Shown here in pieces: positions 11,745-23,954 of a DNA stretch of 64,000 bases. The notes below the pieces were generated by a model. That model had not been told where the DNA came from and did no database searches. It saw nothing but the letters and a program-made list of their open reading frames with translations. Made by a program: the position numbers and the translations under genes. Origin of the DNA: Cheiracanthium punctorium (Eukaryota > Arthropoda > Arachnida > Araneae > Cheiracanthiidae); assembly GCA_038373885.1 (NCBI GenBank), contig JAWZYV010011900.1, positions 248,001 to 312,000 of the forward strand, given 5' to 3'. Numbering within the stretch: the first letter of the stretch is position 1; every line of letters starts with the position of its first letter.

Positions 11745-13077
11745 TATATCCTTAAAATTCTGAAAGAGAAAAAATAATTGATAGAACACTAATTTGAATA
11801 CATAAGTTTTTTTTTTTTTTTTTTTCCAAAGCAAAAAATATTTCACACAAATAAATTAAATGCATCCATTTTTTTACAGCTACAATATCTGTTTTGACCA
11901 TTTTTAATCTCAAATTCTTAGCATATTATAAAATACTTTAATCAATTATAATTTTTTTTTAACAACAAATCAATTTTAATTAGATTTTTTTAAAAGACAA
12001 CCGAAAGAGGAGTCCGTAATATAAATAAATAAATTATATATGTACATAAGAAATTGATAACGTCAAAAGTTTTTTTAATTTAAAATATCGAGTAGAACAA
12101 ACTAATACTAAGATTTGAGTCATTTTCATTATTTAAAAGAAAGAAAAAAGAATATCCTCAAAATGGTACTTTGAAAACAATCTCATTCACCGAGAATAAT
12201 CACTTCTCATATTTCAAAGCTCATAAATGCTAATAAAACTAATCTAACTTAAATAAAACAGCCTACCTATCTAAAACAAGCACATACCATAGTGTAAAAT
12301 TTATACAGATGGTGACTATGGAACACACATAGGTCTGTTAGGTCAAGAAATTTCCAGAATTTTGGACTTTTAAATTTACTGAGATGAATTTGATTTTAAT
12401 GTAATGTTCTGAGATGAATAGATTAAAATAAACTGAATCTTTTTAAATAATGCTCACACTGCTTTGATAAACAGAAAATTTTAACTCTTTTGCAGTCTCA
12501 TTGTGCAATATAAAAATGCTGAGTTGAGATTCAACATAGGAGTGCTTATTAATCAAACCCGTGCCAAAATGACTGTGCAAATCGTTAGCATCAATAAAAC
12601 AGACATATGCATATTTTCAAAGCATTCTATTTTTTAAAATTAGCCTCTTTATTTGTTTATGATAAATGCAGTTAGTTAATAAAAAGTTATTTTTTATAAT
12701 AATTCCACTGAAAACACCTTTCAAGATTTTTGATGATATCTTACAATCACCTAAAGATTTTCATGATGAAACTCCATTCTTTAGTAATACATTAAAAAAC
12801 ACACACAGTGGTTAAACTACTATTAGTAATAATCAAAGTTTGCATGGGTGAGTAATTTAAATTATAATATTATGGAGCATACATTTTAGAGATTTTAGTA
12901 AATTTTAAAAATCCAGAATACAAATTATCAATGTTTTTTTTTAAATTTTCCCAAACTCAAAAATTTTCAACTCACTACTTTACAAACTCATACCACAATA
13001 TTATTTTATAGAATTTTTCTTCAATTTTCAGGACCAACAATTTTTCTCAAATAACTTTTATTATATATATATTTTTA
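11745..13077. other. AT-rich spacer downstream of NKAIN
   Basis: AT-rich sequence with homopolymer runs. Nothing recognised on either strand. Confidence 0.5.
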
Positions 13078-13190
13078 TAAAACAGGGTGTCTACTAGAGT
13101 CCAGAAAAAAAAATTCATGTGCACATGGGAATTTTCATGACATACCGCCATTTTGTTGCTTTTGAAATGTAACTAATCATAGTCATATTA

Positions 13191-13192
<2 letters not shown>

Positions 13193-13238
<46 letters not shown>
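13193..13238. repeat. (TA)n microsatellite
   Basis: About 45 bp of TA repeat directly precede the element starting at 13241. It probably supplied, or grew from, TA insertion sites. Confidence 0.9.
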
Positions 13239-13240
<2 letters not shown>

Positions 13241-13243
<3 letters not shown>

Positions 13244-13823
13244 GGTGTCCCAAAAATAGCATCTAAACACTGCACAGCCTCGTTGGAAGCACATAAAAAT
13301 TGCCCTAAGTACTGTACCTGTACGACCCATAGTTTTCAAGAAATATAGGAAAATCAAATTATGACGTCACATCCAGTGCAAGAAAAATCAATTAGAAACA
13401 TTAAATTGGACACTGGACTGGATAAGGGGGGACTGCTATGCTCATCAGATCTGCCACCTTTGAATTCATTCCAATAAAAACGGTTGATCCAATTACAGTA
13501 AAAAGTGATTCAGTCCTTCCCCTTCATTCTGTATGCATTTATATGGGCACCAGATTGATGCAGAGTGAGCAGTTAGCCATTACTCGCCGCAACCAAGCCT
13601 CGATAGTCACGGTGGAATTTTTATCATTTTATGAAAGCATATGCAAGAAAATCTATGTTCATGCTTCCAATAAAGGCTCTTTCGGTACATTGGATATGAC
13701 GTTTCTGCTTTTGTCTTGCATTTTTCTTGTAAAATATGGATACAGGTACAATGCTTTGGGAAATTTTTATGTACTTCCAACGAGGAATCTGGCTATGCAG
13801 AATTTGGGATCTATTTTTGGGTC
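13241..13823. mobile_element. Long inverted-repeat element with CAGGGTGTCC left end
   Basis: The left arm CAGGGTGTCCCAAAAATAGC and about 150 following bases (including CCTCGTTGGAAGCACATAAA) are complementary to the right arm, which ends near 13823 (complement: CCCAAAAATAGATCCC, CCTCGTTGGAAGTACATAAA). The extreme right end has decayed. An open frame running through the right arm is a by-product of the repeat. Confidence 0.7.
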
Positions 13824-13855
13824 TTTTTATATATATATATATAAATATGCATATA

Positions 13856-14292
13856 CAGGTTGATTCGCAACCAGACTGACAAACTTGCAGGGGGTGTAGG
13901 GGGTACAGAGACAGTTCAGAATCACATAGCAATACGGGATTGGAAACGTCCTCTGCATGTACCTGTACACTTTAGAAAAAGTGTTCAAGTGATAATAAAC
14001 TTTCCAGCCATGGTTTTTCAAAAACTAATCCCTCTTTCACCGATTGCACATGATAAAAATAGTTATTGCAGAATTGGTTCTACCATTACATTTATGAAAT
14101 TGTCTGAGGAAAGCCCATTGTTTGTGAAACTCTATTAAGAAATTAGATGCACACTTCAATGCTTCTTCCAAAGTGATTATTAACAGGTACATGAAGACGA
14201 CGTTTTCGACCCCACATTGCTCTGTGATTCTGAACCATCTATGTACCCCTACACCCCCTGCAAGTTTAACAGCCTGGCAGTGAATCGCCCTG
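13856..14292. mobile_element. TA-flanked miniature element, CAGGNYGATTC ends (copy 1)
   Basis: The 437-bp element has inverted arms of about 150 bp (CAGGTTGATTCGCAACCAGA versus CAGGGCGATTCACTGCCAGG) and is flanked by TA. The subterminal block GGTTCAGAATCACA through GTACCTGT is shared with the element at 49783-50206. TA duplication suggests Tc1/mariner-type mobilisation. Confidence 0.75.
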
Positions 14293-15195
14293 TATATATA
14301 TACATATATATATAATTATAATATTAATTACTCTTAATAGCCACTAATTAATTAAATGGTCAAAAGTAAATGAAATGTAACTATCCTAATCGGCAAGATA
14401 AACTGCCACACAGCAGTGAGATTGCAAGAGTCCTTTTCCCTTCCCTACAACAGGAGAACAGGTTGTAGGGGAAAAAAAAAAAAAAAATTCATGACATGCT
14501 ATAGAAATTCGGGACATTTTCATGACATTCATGACACATTGTTCAAAATCTTGACATTTTCATGACATTCATAATTTTCATGACCGGTAGACACCCTGTA
14601 AAACTTAAAATCTCTGCACTAATAAAATGCAAGTAGGCCAACTAGGTACTAGTTTGTTCAACAGATTTTATTTAAAACTAAAAAAAAGTTTATATGTACT
14701 TAACAGATAATAAACAGAGGGATTATTATTATTATTATTATTATTATTTTAATTTTGCTCGGTCTCAGTCTTCAAACATTTTCCTAACAAAATATTTGAA
14801 TAACATTTTTTACACGTTTTAAATCTTATGAATCACTACAGAAAAAAATCCTGAATTATGACCCTGCATAAAGTAAATGGTAAAACCTTTTCAAAACATA
14901 AATTTTAAAAAATGGCATCTCAAAATCATAGTATTTTAAATTAATCTTTATATAAATGCATCTAAAAACAAAAAGATGTTTAAAATCCTATAAAAAAGGA
15001 AAGACAATAACTTACATTCTAAACATAAAAAAGGAAGTTCAATATATACACTTTACACTTAAATATTAGCTAATATTTCATATCACAGTCTAGAATAAAG
15101 GATAAAATTGAAATTGGCCAACAAGGAAAATGCACAAGGTCTATTTCCCTGAGTTATGTACAAAATTTTAATAGTCTACATCTCATTTTGTGCTA

Positions 15196-15545
15196 TCAAA
15201 TGACAGTGTCTGTTTCATTCATATATATTGGACTAGGTCTTCCATTGAGATAAAGCATGGAAGTGGGCCTTGAACCAGCTTCCGATGGTTCAGACATTGT
15301 GTACATAGGATTCACTTGCCCCGGGTAATAACCTGAGTTGTAATTATTCTGATTAGAGGCATTTATAAGCTTTGTAACAGGATTCTGGTAGCGGCGCCGT
15401 GAACCACGCTTGGAACGTGTGGAACGCTGCTTGACTTTTCGAGGTGTCATTGGACGCTGTGCAGTGTTCGAGTTAGGGTCTGGCAACGGAGCATTGTTCT
15501 GGAATTCGATATGATAAGGAAGATTTCTAATCTGTTTCACTGAAC
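15196..15545 (-). CDS. NKAIN: NKAIN, last coding exon (basic cytosolic tail)
   Basis: Acceptor TTTTTTGTAG precedes base 15545, and the exon enters with two bases of a split codon. It encodes 115 residues ending ETDTVI and a TGA stop. It contains a basic block KVKQRSTRSKRGSRRRYQNP, then a Ser/Asn/Pro-rich tail with NSGYYPGQVNPMY and RPTSMLYLNGRPSP. Such a long basic tail is known from protostome NKAIN proteins and absent from the short vertebrate ones. Assignment rests on the tail pattern plus position downstream of the NKAIN membrane exons on the same strand. A possible AATAAA signal on the minus strand lies at 14672-14667. The preceding exon must end in phase 1; it was not located. Confidence 0.75.
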
Positions 15546-16676
15546 CTACAAAAAAGAAAATTTGGATATCAACTTTTTCCCCATCTCATAATTATTTTCA
15601 TCATGAAAATAAAATAAAATAAACAATACAACTAACTGGCTTTATAAATTTCCATGAACAAATAGCATGGTCTAAAACTGATGAATATTTGCTTATTTTT
15701 TTATAAACAGTCATTTTATATGATAAATGCTTTCAAGTTCTATAGAATGATTTCAATATATTCACTAAAATAATTGTTTTTAAAGTTGGTTTAGCCTTTA
15801 AGACAGTTTTTTTTTCTTAATTTAGTAATCTATTTAATGTACAAGTTTGAAAATTACAATAAATATATTTAATTGTTCAATCAAGAACAACAATTTATAT
15901 GTACAGTTGATTTTATAGGGATTTTTGTAAGAAAAGCAAAAGATTTTTTTCTTTTACTTAAATTAACAAAAAAGCTCATGTGAAATGATAAAACATAAAA
16001 TGACAAATGAAGCTTTGGACGGGGAAAAAAAAAATCAAATATGAACAATAAGTTTCCATACACATTTAAATAATTTCAGTTTCATAATCATAGTTTTATT
16101 TATGACTATTTCAAAAGTACTAATGGTACTCAAAGGGAAAATAACTACAAGTTTAAAATACGAATGAGCAGACAAAACCTTTTTTCAAGGTAAACTAATG
16201 CACATTTAGAGATATTTTCTTTTACAATTTACTTAATATAAAAATTTTCCATTTAAGTGTAAAAAAATACATATATGTAATTCTATTGTGCTTAAGTAAA
16301 AATGAATGGAACATTTAAATATTACATGCAGTGTATTTATAAAAACATGCACATGGAATTGCAAGTCACAATTATTGAATCATTTTCATGCAATAAATAA
16401 TGCAGTAAATCATGCATGTTATTGTGCCTAGTAAAAAGAAAAGAAATAGTCAAAAGAATCAAAACTATGTAATCTAAAAAACCTTTCACCAGTTTGTTCA
16501 ATACATTTAGAAAACTGTCTTCATCAAATATAAATATTCTGTAATAAAAATAATGCTCATAATGCAACAAACTATTTCAAATTTGTATAGTAATCTGAAT
16601 TAGACATTTAATATTTAAAAATCTAAAGAATCACAACTTACAAGAATACTTTCCAATATATATATAATTATTGAAT
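15546..16676 (-). other. NKAIN intron sequence, exon not identified
   Basis: Intronic AT-rich sequence upstream of the last NKAIN exon. At least one exon joining exon 5 (ending in phase 1) to the last exon (entered in phase 1) is missing from my map. It should lie between here and 26551, but I could not recognise it. Confidence 0.45.
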
Positions 16677-16678
16677 TA

Positions 16679-18183
16679 CACTCATGTCCATAAATTAAGG
16701 ATAATTCAGAATCACACAGAAATTGATCTCTAAAATAAAAATTTCACCTGTGGAATGATCACACACATCTTGAAGAAGAATATGCAAATTACAGGAAACC
16801 ACCAGATGGCGTGGATGGTACGTCACAATGACGAGAGTGTAAGAGAGGGGTATATAAGGAATGCTGGCAAAGAAGTAAAATTGTTCACAAGCGCTGTGAA
16901 AGCCTTTCAGTGCAAAAACCGCATAGTTATGGCACAAAGGAGGCATTTGGATGATGTTTTACGTGGCAGAATTATCGGACGACTGGAATGTGGACGTACC
17001 CAGCTGGAAGTATCCGAGGAACTTGGAATCGCCCAGAGTGTCATCTCCAGGCTTTGGCAACGATTCCAAGATGATGGTAATGTGAGTAGACGTTACATCA
17101 CAGGTCGCCCCCGAGTTACAACGCCGAATGAGGACCGCTATTTGGCAGTTACTGCCAAAAGAAACAGACGGAGTACAGCATCAGACCTGTCTCGTCAGCT
17201 CTCTTCAGCTACCGGTACGACAGTTTCAAGGCAGACCGTGTACAGACGCTTAGGGCACATTGGTCTATATGCTCGTAGGCCTGTCAGATGTGTTCCACTT
17301 ACCGCAACTCACTGTCGCCCGCGATTAACCTGGAGTAGAGAGCATGCATTGTGGGCACTGCAACAGTGGTCTTGTGTGATGTTTTCCGACGAGTCCAGGT
17401 TTAGTTTGGAGTCTGATTCTCGCCGGACATTCATCTGGAGAGCGGCAGGTACCCGTTACCACCAAGAGAACACCATTGAAAGACACCGTTACGGTGGTGC
17501 AGGATGGCTCGTTTGGGGAGGAATTATTCTTGGTTCCAGAACTGACCTGCATGTTCAGAGTGTAACGATGACAGGCCACATCTATCGGGATGTTATTCTG
17601 GAGCAACATGTACGTTTGTTTCGGAGCGCCATGGGTGCTGAATTTGTGTTTATGGATGACAATGCCCGTCCTCACCGTGCAAACATTGTAGACGAATGCC
17701 TTCAATCGGAGGATATCACCTGTATGCATTGGCCAGAATACTCACCGGACTTGAATCCAATAGAGCATGTGTGGGATATGCTTGGCCGACGAATTGCAGC
17801 CCGTCAACCCCCTCCCACCTGTCTACCGGAACTTCGGAGTGCATTGCTTGATGAGTGGTGTAATATTCCCAGAGATCAGATTGATCATTTGATACTCAGC
17901 ATGCCTAGGCGTTGTCAGGCCTGTATTGCATCGTCCGGGAGACATACTCCGTATTAACCATCCTACTAACCATGTTATACTGTTTTTTGTAAATAGGTTC
18001 TTTTTTTAAATTTGGTCAAGGGAGTAAAACTTGCAATTTTTATTAATTATGTCAAACATATAGCATCTTTTTTGCTCTTTACTTTTTGTTTAATAAATAG
18101 ACTTTACAAATAAGTCAAATTTGTTTTGCTTCTTTCTCTTTCTTTGCCTGAACTTCATTATCCTTAATTTATGGACATGAGTG
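16679..18183 (+). mobile_element. Intact Tc1-like transposon
   Basis: The 1505-bp element has perfect 27-bp inverted repeats (CACTCATGTCCATAAATTAA... at 16679-16705 and 18157-18183) and TA duplicated on both sides (16677-16678, 18184-18185). It encodes one full-length transposase. Identical ends and an unbroken gene imply a recent insertion. It lies in the large gap of the NKAIN gene, antisense to NKAIN. Confidence 0.97.
16929..17957 (+). CDS. Tc1-like transposase (DD34E), apparently intact
   Basis: The 342-residue protein starts MAQRRHLDDV. The open frame extends 58 codons further upstream, but the internal ATG gives the usual Tc1 length of about 340. Residues about 5-110 form the paired-type double helix-turn-helix (SQ-like VSEELGIAQSVISRLWQRF, then GRPRVTT as the GRPR hook linking to the second half, SRQTVYRRL). 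The catalytic triad is visible: D in MFSDESRF, D in FMDDNARPHRA, and E in SPDLNPIEHVWD, with 34 residues between the second D and the E. It cuts the terminal repeats and reinserts at TA in the nucleus. No frameshift or premature stop is present, so it may be active or recently so. Confidence 0.96.
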   Translation: MAQRRHLDDVLRGRIIGRLECGRTQLEVSEELGIAQSVISRLWQRFQDDGNVSRRYITGRPRVTTPNEDRYLAVTAKRNRRSTASDLSRQLSSATGTTVSRQTVYRRLGHIGLYARRPVRCVPLTATHCRPRLTWSREHALWALQQWSCVMFSDESRFSLESDSRRTFIWRAAGTRYHQENTIERHRYGGAGWLVWGGIILGSRTDLHVQSVTMTGHIYRDVILEQHVRLFRSAMGAEFVFMDDNARPHRANIVDECLQSEDITCMHWPEYSPDLNPIEHVWDMLGRRIAARQPPPTCLPELRSALLDEWCNIPRDQIDHLILSMPRRCQACIASSGRHTPY

Positions 18184-18185
18184 TA

Positions 18186-20382
18186 GTTCAAAATTTTAAA
18201 TGCCTGCCTAGTACTAGATTTAACTAGAAAATTAAGTATTACTAAGAACCTTATGTTAACATCAGAATTACAAGGAATATTTCGAAAGTTGCATGTATGT
18301 TGGTCAATAATTTTTTTCAGATGTAAAACACTGTTTCAATACTCACAATATTTGAAGATAAATTTTGCATATTTTAATTTTTCAGTTTCACAGGCACTTC
18401 AATCTGTCATTTAAATGAAAAAATTAATAAATGGCTTTATTTGTTTTTATTTTTTGGCTCAAGTTCTCCATGTTCTCTGACAAGACATTGGCATAAAACA
18501 AAGTGTAACTAGACAATAATTTCATAAATTATTTACAAAAGCTATAAATAAGCCAAACAAAACTGATGTCACTTGGTGACAAGAAAATGTACAAGAGAGA
18601 AGAGCCAAAGTGCCAAACGGTTGAGCATTAAAAAAAAAAAAAAGGAAAACTAAAGTAAGTAGAATTTCAACTAAAAGTAAATTAAGTAACAAATACGAGA
18701 CTTTTTTTTTTCTTTACTCAGAAATTAAAGAAACTTTTGTCATTAATCTGCTTTAGAGTTCATGAAACTAGTTGCATTTCACTATTATATTACAGCTTAT
18801 TTATGCTGACAGGAAGTAAAAAATGCATACTTATTTGCATTTGTAGAATTATCACCATGAATTTGAACTTTGATAAGCTCTATTTCTCATTTACTGTTTC
18901 AAAACAGAAATGCCTATTATTAACAAGCTTTGCCATAATACTGAGCTTTTTAACAACATCAATGGAGGTGAAGAAAAATAAGCTTCTAAAATAGCTTGCA
19001 CCCAAACCTAATCATTATGAGCATTAAACATTTTTTGTATACTTTTAAATACATCTGATGCTAGCATAAGATTTCAAAAACGACTCGTCCGGTACTAAAA
19101 CAATATTCAATCATGTAATATGTAATGGATTAGTTAGGTTAGATTAGAATCTTGAGAAAAACCCGACAGAGAATGCATAAAATGTGGCCAACTAATAAAA
19201 AAGCATAAAAAAAATAAAATGGAAGAAACTGTAAAGGTCACCCTTAAGTTCCGTATGTATGTATGATCAGAAAGGTAATTTACCTACATGGGCTGTAGAC
19301 ACATTTGTGAAGCCTTTGCAGGTGAGTGGTACGTAGACAAAGAATCAAAGCCACCAATAAAATCAACTGAAAGAGAGATTATGCCAATTAGACTGGTGGC
19401 ATATCAATATGCAGACAGTATCTGCAAATGTAATAAACGTGCTGTTACAGCTTATTCAAGGACATGTTGTTGGACAAGGAAAGTTTTTAAGGATTTGGTT
19501 TTGTACAAATTTTACATAATTTTTTAAAAAACTTTTCTTCTTGTATGAGAAACTCATTAATATTATAAAGCTAGCATATTTGTAAATGTGGATATATCCT
19601 AATATTTCATATTTTGATTTCACGAATGATGGGGAAAGTATGGTTTATTTTAGTATAGTGTGTAAAAAAGAATGATCAAGCTTGATGGTTTCTCATGGAT
19701 GAATTACTTCCAAATAAGAGGCAGTGCCAATAAGAAAGGTATTAATGCCTATTAATAGCACAAAAATACTCAGCCTAGTGTCGAACGTGCCAAAAAAAGA
19801 GAGAAGGCAATTGGAACTGTAAGGCAATGGGTTTTTCTTGACGATTATTTAACTTTGCTTCCATGAGAAATGCTAATTCAGAGTGCCTAACTACTATACC
19901 GTGAAAATAGTAACATTTGCAGCCTCACCAGCATAAAAAATGTAGCTAAAATAGTAGCTTTTTTCCTGATCCTAGTAATAAAATGCATTATTCACATTAC
20001 AGCTTTTGAAAGAACCTGATGTGGGCACCACATGAATTGCTTGTAAACCTTTTAAATTACATAAAATTTTGATGCCCTTCAAACTTGTTTAATTTGAAAT
20101 CGTAATTCAATATTTGATGATTTCTTGCCATATATACGATGTCAACCTGATTCCCAAGCTGGGTTCAGTTTGGGAAACATTTTTTTTTTTTTTATGCCAG
20201 TGCCAAATTTGGTGGCATTTTGCCAAAAATTGTCAAACTTGGAGACAACTGATGAGATTTTTGGTCGTTGGGCATGAGCTAAACAATGATAGTAGTAATA
20301 ATGATAAAGAACAAAACTTGTCATCTTCTGATCACCAAATTAGTTGCCAAGATTAAAAGAAAAGTTTCCAAATATTTGGAAA
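18186..20382 (-). other. NKAIN intron sequence, nothing recognised
   Basis: AT-rich sequence without a convincing exon or bounded repeat. Small open frames near 18737 and 19288 lack codon structure or motifs. Confidence 0.45.
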
Positions 20383-20384
20383 TA

Positions 20385-21263
20385 CAGTCGACTCCGGTTA
20401 TAGTGAGCCTCTGGGGACCGGCAAATTTCGTTCACTATATCCGATGTTCACTATAAGCGAAGTGTCCCCATATGGGCAAGGAATGCATTATATACATAAG
20501 TAAAAAATAGTGTTTTATACTCGCACTGAATATGTGTGTAAATCAAACATAATGAATCGTATTTATGTCTTATTATTCCTAAGTGTTACAATAATTTAGG
20601 AGATTCCATTCAATTAGCCGGAAAGTGCTATAGCCAATCAAGCAACAGCGATCAGTGGTAATCCTTAGCCTGTGCTTCTTTCTGGTAAGAATGAGAATGA
20701 AAAAAGCTGCATGTTTCTTCTTCATTGTGGAAGTGTGCGTGTCACAGGCTTTCGTGCAGCGTGGAAAAGATGAGCTTATCTTTTAAACACTGGGGGTTAT
20801 TGGAGAAAAGGAGTACGGGGACGAATACACCACAAGACTTGGGCTATTTTGCAAGGGAATTGAAAAGCTAAAGAAGTAAGCAAGCATCGCTGCCATGAAT
20901 AAATTCCTGGTTTCACAGCGGTCAAGAGTCTAGTGTGCTATTGTTCCCTTCTCCCCCTCGCCATGTTTAGCCCACAGACCTCAGCCTAGCCACTGACAAT
21001 TCACCTTTATTTGGGAACAGATGCTTGATAATCTCTTTGTGTATTTATTGAATGCAATACAGACAACCTTTGAGAATGTAGACACCGCAAAACTCCATCT
21101 CCACCATTTCCAGAATTTTTGAAGTTCAGTTTTTAGGTTCACTACAACCGAAGTCAGGCTCACTAAAACTGAAAAATGCTATGCACATTTCTAATGTAAG
21201 TGAATCGAGACTAACGATTTGCGTTCACTATAGCCGAAAGTTCACTATATCTGGAGTCGACTG
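20385..21263. mobile_element. TA-flanked element with CAGTCGACTCC ends (Tigger/pogo-like)
   Basis: Ends CAGTCGACTCCGGTTATAG and (complement) CAGTCGACTCCAGATATAG lie inside TA (20383-20384, 21264-21265). The element is 879 bp. The word GTTCACTATANCCGAAG occurs repeatedly at both ends in the same direction (20430-20465 and 21134-21250). No transposase domain was recognised inside. The TA duplication and CAGT end suggest the pogo/Tigger branch of Tc1/mariner. Confidence 0.8.
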
Positions 21264-21366
21264 TAGTATAAAAATGACATTTTTTAACCAAAAAAGTATC
21301 CCAGTTGCCTTATCTTTAATTTAGTGGCAAAAGTCTTTTTTAGTTGCTGGTGGACACCCTGCTAAT

Positions 21367-21696
21367 TTAACCCCTTGAGGTGCAACCCTTTCCCAATGCT
21401 GAAAAAAGGGCAGCCGTTGCCATCGCTCGACTTAGCTACCAACAAGATGGCGGGCGATTGAAACGTTCATCGCGTGCCACAGATCTAGAGACCCTTTTTT
21501 AATGCAGCTGGCTGTGCGCGAGCACAGCCAGCTGTCAAAAAGTCAGCCAGCGTGTTAAAAAGTAAAGGATTCTCATGGAGCTAAGTCACACTCAACTATT
21601 TCTATAGAAATCAAATCTATTCTTCGTGACTGGCAACAGTCAAAATGTCAGAGTTTGGTGTTCCCAGAGCAGGAACACCACACGTTAAAGGGTTAA
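21367..21696 (+). mobile_element. piggyBac-like miniature element, family 1 (copy C)
   Basis: TTAA flanks both ends. It begins CCCCTTGAGGTGCA and ends with the palindrome GGTGTTCC…GGAACACC followed by ACACGTTAAAGGG. The 330-bp copy lacks most of one arm of the internal inverted repeat. It has inserted just inside the sequence GTGGACACCCTG, which may be the right end of another element. Confidence 0.85.
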
Positions 21697-23250
21697 AAGT
21701 TACTTTGTTATCATTTTCAGACATTTGGGACTTTTTCAAGCACCTTGTAGAAGTTTTCAAGGGCTTTTCAGGAATCTGATTTTCTAAAATGAAATTTAGT
21801 AAAATTTTTCAAGTACTGAGTGAACCCTGTTATTTGAAAGTATTCAAGGACAAAGATGTTTTGAGGGAGTGGATAAGATGTTAAGACAAAATAATAATTA
21901 GAATTTTATTAGTGTTGTTGTCTGTTTCCCCAGAAAATGCTAAGCGCAAAGTTACTTCATTTTCATTTAAAAAATATGGGAATTTTTAAGGACCCTGTGT
22001 AAGATCTTATGGACTTTTCAGCAGCTTTTTTTTAAAAATGAAATTTAAGAACTTTCAGTGTTCCTCAAGAGGTGAGGGAATTTTATTACTTGACAATACT
22101 TAAAATCAAAGTAATTCAGGGAAGTTTAGAAGGTGTTAAAACAAACTAATAACAGGAATTTAATTAGCATTTTAGTTTGTTTCCATATGAAATGATATGT
22201 GAAAAGTTCTCATAATATTTTTAAAAAACCAAGGACTTTTCAAGGAATCTGTAGCAGTTTAAAAGAATTTTCAAGGATCATGGGAGCTGTATTAATTCAT
22301 AGAATTAAAAATCAAAGCTGGTTTGGGGAGGATTTTTAAAGATAAATGAATAACTGAAAGTATTATTAGTGTTTTAGTAAGGTAGCTCTGTTCAATGACT
22401 GGAAAAATGTCCATTTTCATGGTACTAGTATAATCAAGTATAACATATTTAAAGCCATGTAATGTAATTTAGAGAAGAACATAAAAATGATTATCTTGAT
22501 AAAAATAATACTTCTACAGTAAAAGCATACCAATTATTTTTATACTTCAAAATATTGGCTTATTTTTTTTTTTTTTTTAAGTATGTGTTAATATAAATTG
22601 AAACAAACATTTATTTTTCTTAAAAATACACTATTTTTAAATTTTTAACTCATATTTAATATCTATAGTATTTTGAGAAACTTTTATACCTTAATGATGT
22701 TACTAAAAAGTTGCTTTTATTGAAGCAAAAACATTTTGGACCTATAGCAGGCATCCATTTTAAACTGCCAATTTGATGACAAGTACACACTGACAAATTA
22801 AACACAAATGCTTTGAATTCAAAATATTAATCAAAATTGAAGTATTTTCATATGAGTAACACAACTCTATTTCCTTTGGAAATTAAAACAAAAATGTTTC
22901 AAATCAATGATGTTAATTAGTTTATAGAGAAAAGATTTATTGTTTTGCCGTTCACAAACTAAGTTTTGTTACTTCAAACAAGTCAGATAAGATTTAAACA
23001 GTTTTGAGAATGCAGTTAACAACTCAAAAAGCACATTGTACAAACTATGCATTTATTTCTTATTTTTCTATAAAAAAATTACACATAATTCTTTTCTTCA
23101 GCCCATTCCATCTCAGTTTTGATATGGTATAAACATGAAGAAGGGACAGTACATGGTGTAATACTTCTGACCTTTTGTTGGGATGAATCGCACACATTTG
23201 CTGACCAGCAGGATTAAGGGGAAGAGCAGTGAAATAGACATTTTCGCATA
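21697..23250 (-). other. Intronic sequence with a diffuse GGACTTTTCAAGGA-type word
   Basis: Between 21710 and 22290 the word GGACTTTTCAAGGA and variants recur about six times, with no clear inverted ends. The rest is AT-rich. It may be the remnant of a word-array element whose ends have decayed. No exon was recognised. Confidence 0.4.
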
Positions 23251-23256
23251 CATTGC

Positions 23257-23948
23257 CAGAGTTGCCAACCTGGCAAGGTGAAAAATCAGGAGAATTTATT
23301 CTAAAAATCAGGAGACTTGTTTCCGATTAAAAAACTAAATTTTAAAAGATCAGGGCTGTATCAGCTAAAACTACATTTTGGAGAAAGAGAAAAAAAAACA
23401 TCTCTCTTTGGTGCTATTTGTTGCCAGATAGATATTTTTGGAGCACAAAAAAAAAAAAAAAATAATAATAATTTTGGGTCATGTCTTCTATTAGGTAGTC
23501 AGTAGCTAGTAAAAAATTTAGTAACATAAAAAATATTAAGTTAGAAAGTTAAAAATTAGAATCAATTATTACTCTTAAGGCATTGGAAGATTAAACAAAA
23601 CACTGTCAAATGAAAAATAATCATTTTTAAGTGTGATGGAAAAAGACAGAAATTTCAATGATTTAGAACATGAAGCTGCACTTCTCTCACTATTATACAT
23701 TTGTCAGCGAAGCCCGAACTGTTATGTCAGATATGGGTGGGTTCCTGGAACTAGTTCCTTGACACGACAAAACCTTAGAAAAAGATTTCAAATTCAAAAA
23801 ACCGCTTATTCATGCGACGAATGATAAAAATCAGGAGAAAATGAACAAATAATTGAAAATCAGGAGAAATGTATCCTAAATCAGGTTGGCAGGAGATCAA
23901 TGAAAAATCAGGAGTCTCCTGCCTAAATCAGGAAAGTTGGCAACTCTG
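23257..23948. mobile_element. Non-autonomous element, CAGAGTTGCCAAC ends, AATCAGGAGA word array (family member 3)
   Basis: Inverted ends CAGAGTTGCCAACCTGG and (complement) CAGAGTTGCCAACTTTCC sit inside a perfect 6-bp duplication CATTGC (23251-23256, 23949-23954). The word AATCAGGAGA recurs at least seven times near the two ends in the same direction. The core at about 23540-23650 (ACTCTTAAGGCATTGGA, then GATGGAAAAAGA) matches members 2 and 4. Confidence 0.88.
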
Positions 23949-23954
23949 CATTGC

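Larger units (their letters stand above)
13083..14598. mobile_element. Composite element, CAGGGTGTCTAC ends, TTTTCATGACATT word array
   Basis: The outer ends CAGGGTGTCTAC and its complement are flanked by TAAAA on both sides (13078-13082, 14599-14603), the same 5-bp duplication length as the element at 271. The word TTTTCATGACATTC appears near both ends in the same orientation. Two other inverted-repeat elements (13241-13823 and 13856-14292) have inserted inside it, bordered by TA microsatellites. Confidence 0.75.

Noticed and set aside
13438..13863. 141-codon open frame and its antisense
   Set aside because: It runs through the right arm and microsatellite of inverted-repeat elements. There is no domain, and it is explained by the repeats.
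16755..16928. 58 extra in-frame codons upstream of the Tc1 transposase
   Set aside because: They lack motif similarity, and the internal ATG (MAQRRH) gives the normal family length. The upstream part is the untranslated leader and inner terminal region.
23257..23948. CRISPR-like array of AATCAGGAGA words
   Set aside because: Spacing is irregular, words are too short, the context is eukaryotic, and the array is bounded by transposon ends and a 6-bp duplication.
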